Positions 41,464 to 41,541 of a stretch of 41,541 nucleotides of DNA are shown here, piece by piece. Both the position numbers and the translations under genes were made by a program. The notes beneath the pieces were generated by a model that was not told the DNA's origin, ran no database searches, and saw nothing but the letters and a program-made list of their open reading frames with translations. The stretch is from Limosilactobacillus antri DSM 16041 (GTDB taxonomy: Bacteria; Bacillota; Bacilli; Lactobacillales; Lactobacillaceae): contig NZ_GG700734.1 of the NCBI RefSeq assembly GCF_000160835.1, positions 34,660 to 76,200 of the forward strand. The letters run 5' to 3'. Within the stretch, counting starts at the first letter, position 1, and the number at the start of each line of letters is the position of its first letter.

Positions 41464-41541
41464 CAAAGGAATTGCGACCCAACCGTCGACGTGCAGTCAT
41501 CTTTGCGGTGCTTCCCCAAGACTAGCTGCCCATCGAAAGAT

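Noticed and set aside
1..41541. CRISPR arrays, insertion sequences or prophage genes
   Set aside because: No direct repeat-spacer pattern, transposase, integrase or phage structural gene was seen on either strand.

Overview
The window looks like chromosomal DNA of a heterofermentative lactic acid bacterium, most likely the genus Limosilactobacillus (L. fermentum / L. reuteri relatives). Grounds: a LacL/LacM-type split beta-galactosidase, zinc-ribbon membrane proteins and a small protein family typical of that genus, lactobacillus-type DUF4828, DUF2922 and DUF1659 proteins, strong GGAGG ribosome sites, many extended -10 promoters (TGnTATAAT), and a fairly GC-rich backbone. The genus is an inference from protein resemblance; no search was run.

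Layout. (1) 1-5.9 kb: a NagR/YvoA-like GntR regulator with a dre-like operator in its own promoter, then a tight NAD-salvage operon pncB-nadE followed by tex and a SprT-like gene. (2) 5.9-8.1 kb: tRNA-Leu(UAA), then an AT-richer stretch with a small unknown gene and an orphan protoporphyrinogen oxidase gene (hemY) broken by a frameshift. (3) 8.1-11.3 kb: lacL-lacM with a cre (CcpA) site over the promoter; lacL is intact, lacM is frameshifted near its 3' end. (4) 11.3-21.3 kb: housekeeping and redox genes: GNAT acetyltransferase, flavoprotein disulfide reductase, lrgAB-like pair, MGMT-like protein, glutamate-cysteine ligase, 2-hydroxyacid dehydrogenase plus LOG-family protein, DUF4828 protein, Gfo/Idh/MocA oxidoreductase, DEAD-box helicase, tRNA-Arg(CCU). 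(5) 21.5-25.5 kb: UDP-GlcNAc 2-epimerase, a small LPQTG surface protein, GtrA and flavodoxin (minus strand), methionine aminopeptidase. (6) 25.6-31.1 kb: a six-gene operon of membrane proteins, five of which start with a double-CxxC zinc ribbon (one degenerate). This is the least understood and most interesting part of the window. (7) 31.4-35.4 kb: YjeM-like amino acid permease, YihY/BrkB protein, DUF2922 and DUF1659 small proteins, recX. (8) 35.4 kb to the end: the start of an exopolysaccharide cluster (priming sugar transferase, DUF4422 protein, three GT2-type transferases, a Wzy-like polymerase and a Wzz-like chain-length protein), becoming AT-rich from about 37.9 kb and probably continuing past the window.

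How it fits together. The pncB-nadE pair rebuilds NAD from nicotinate. LacLM would supply galactose and glucose under catabolite control, but the lacM lesion predicts loss of activity unless it is a sequence error. The epimerase and the polysaccharide genes point to cell-surface glycan synthesis; the GtrA protein may pair with the GtrB-like transferase 13 kb away. Glutamate-cysteine ligase without a fused glutathione synthetase domain, the disulfide reductase and the flavodoxin suggest thiol and redox buffering. Two genes (hemY, lacM) each carry one frame change, so read-level confirmation matters before calling them pseudogenes.
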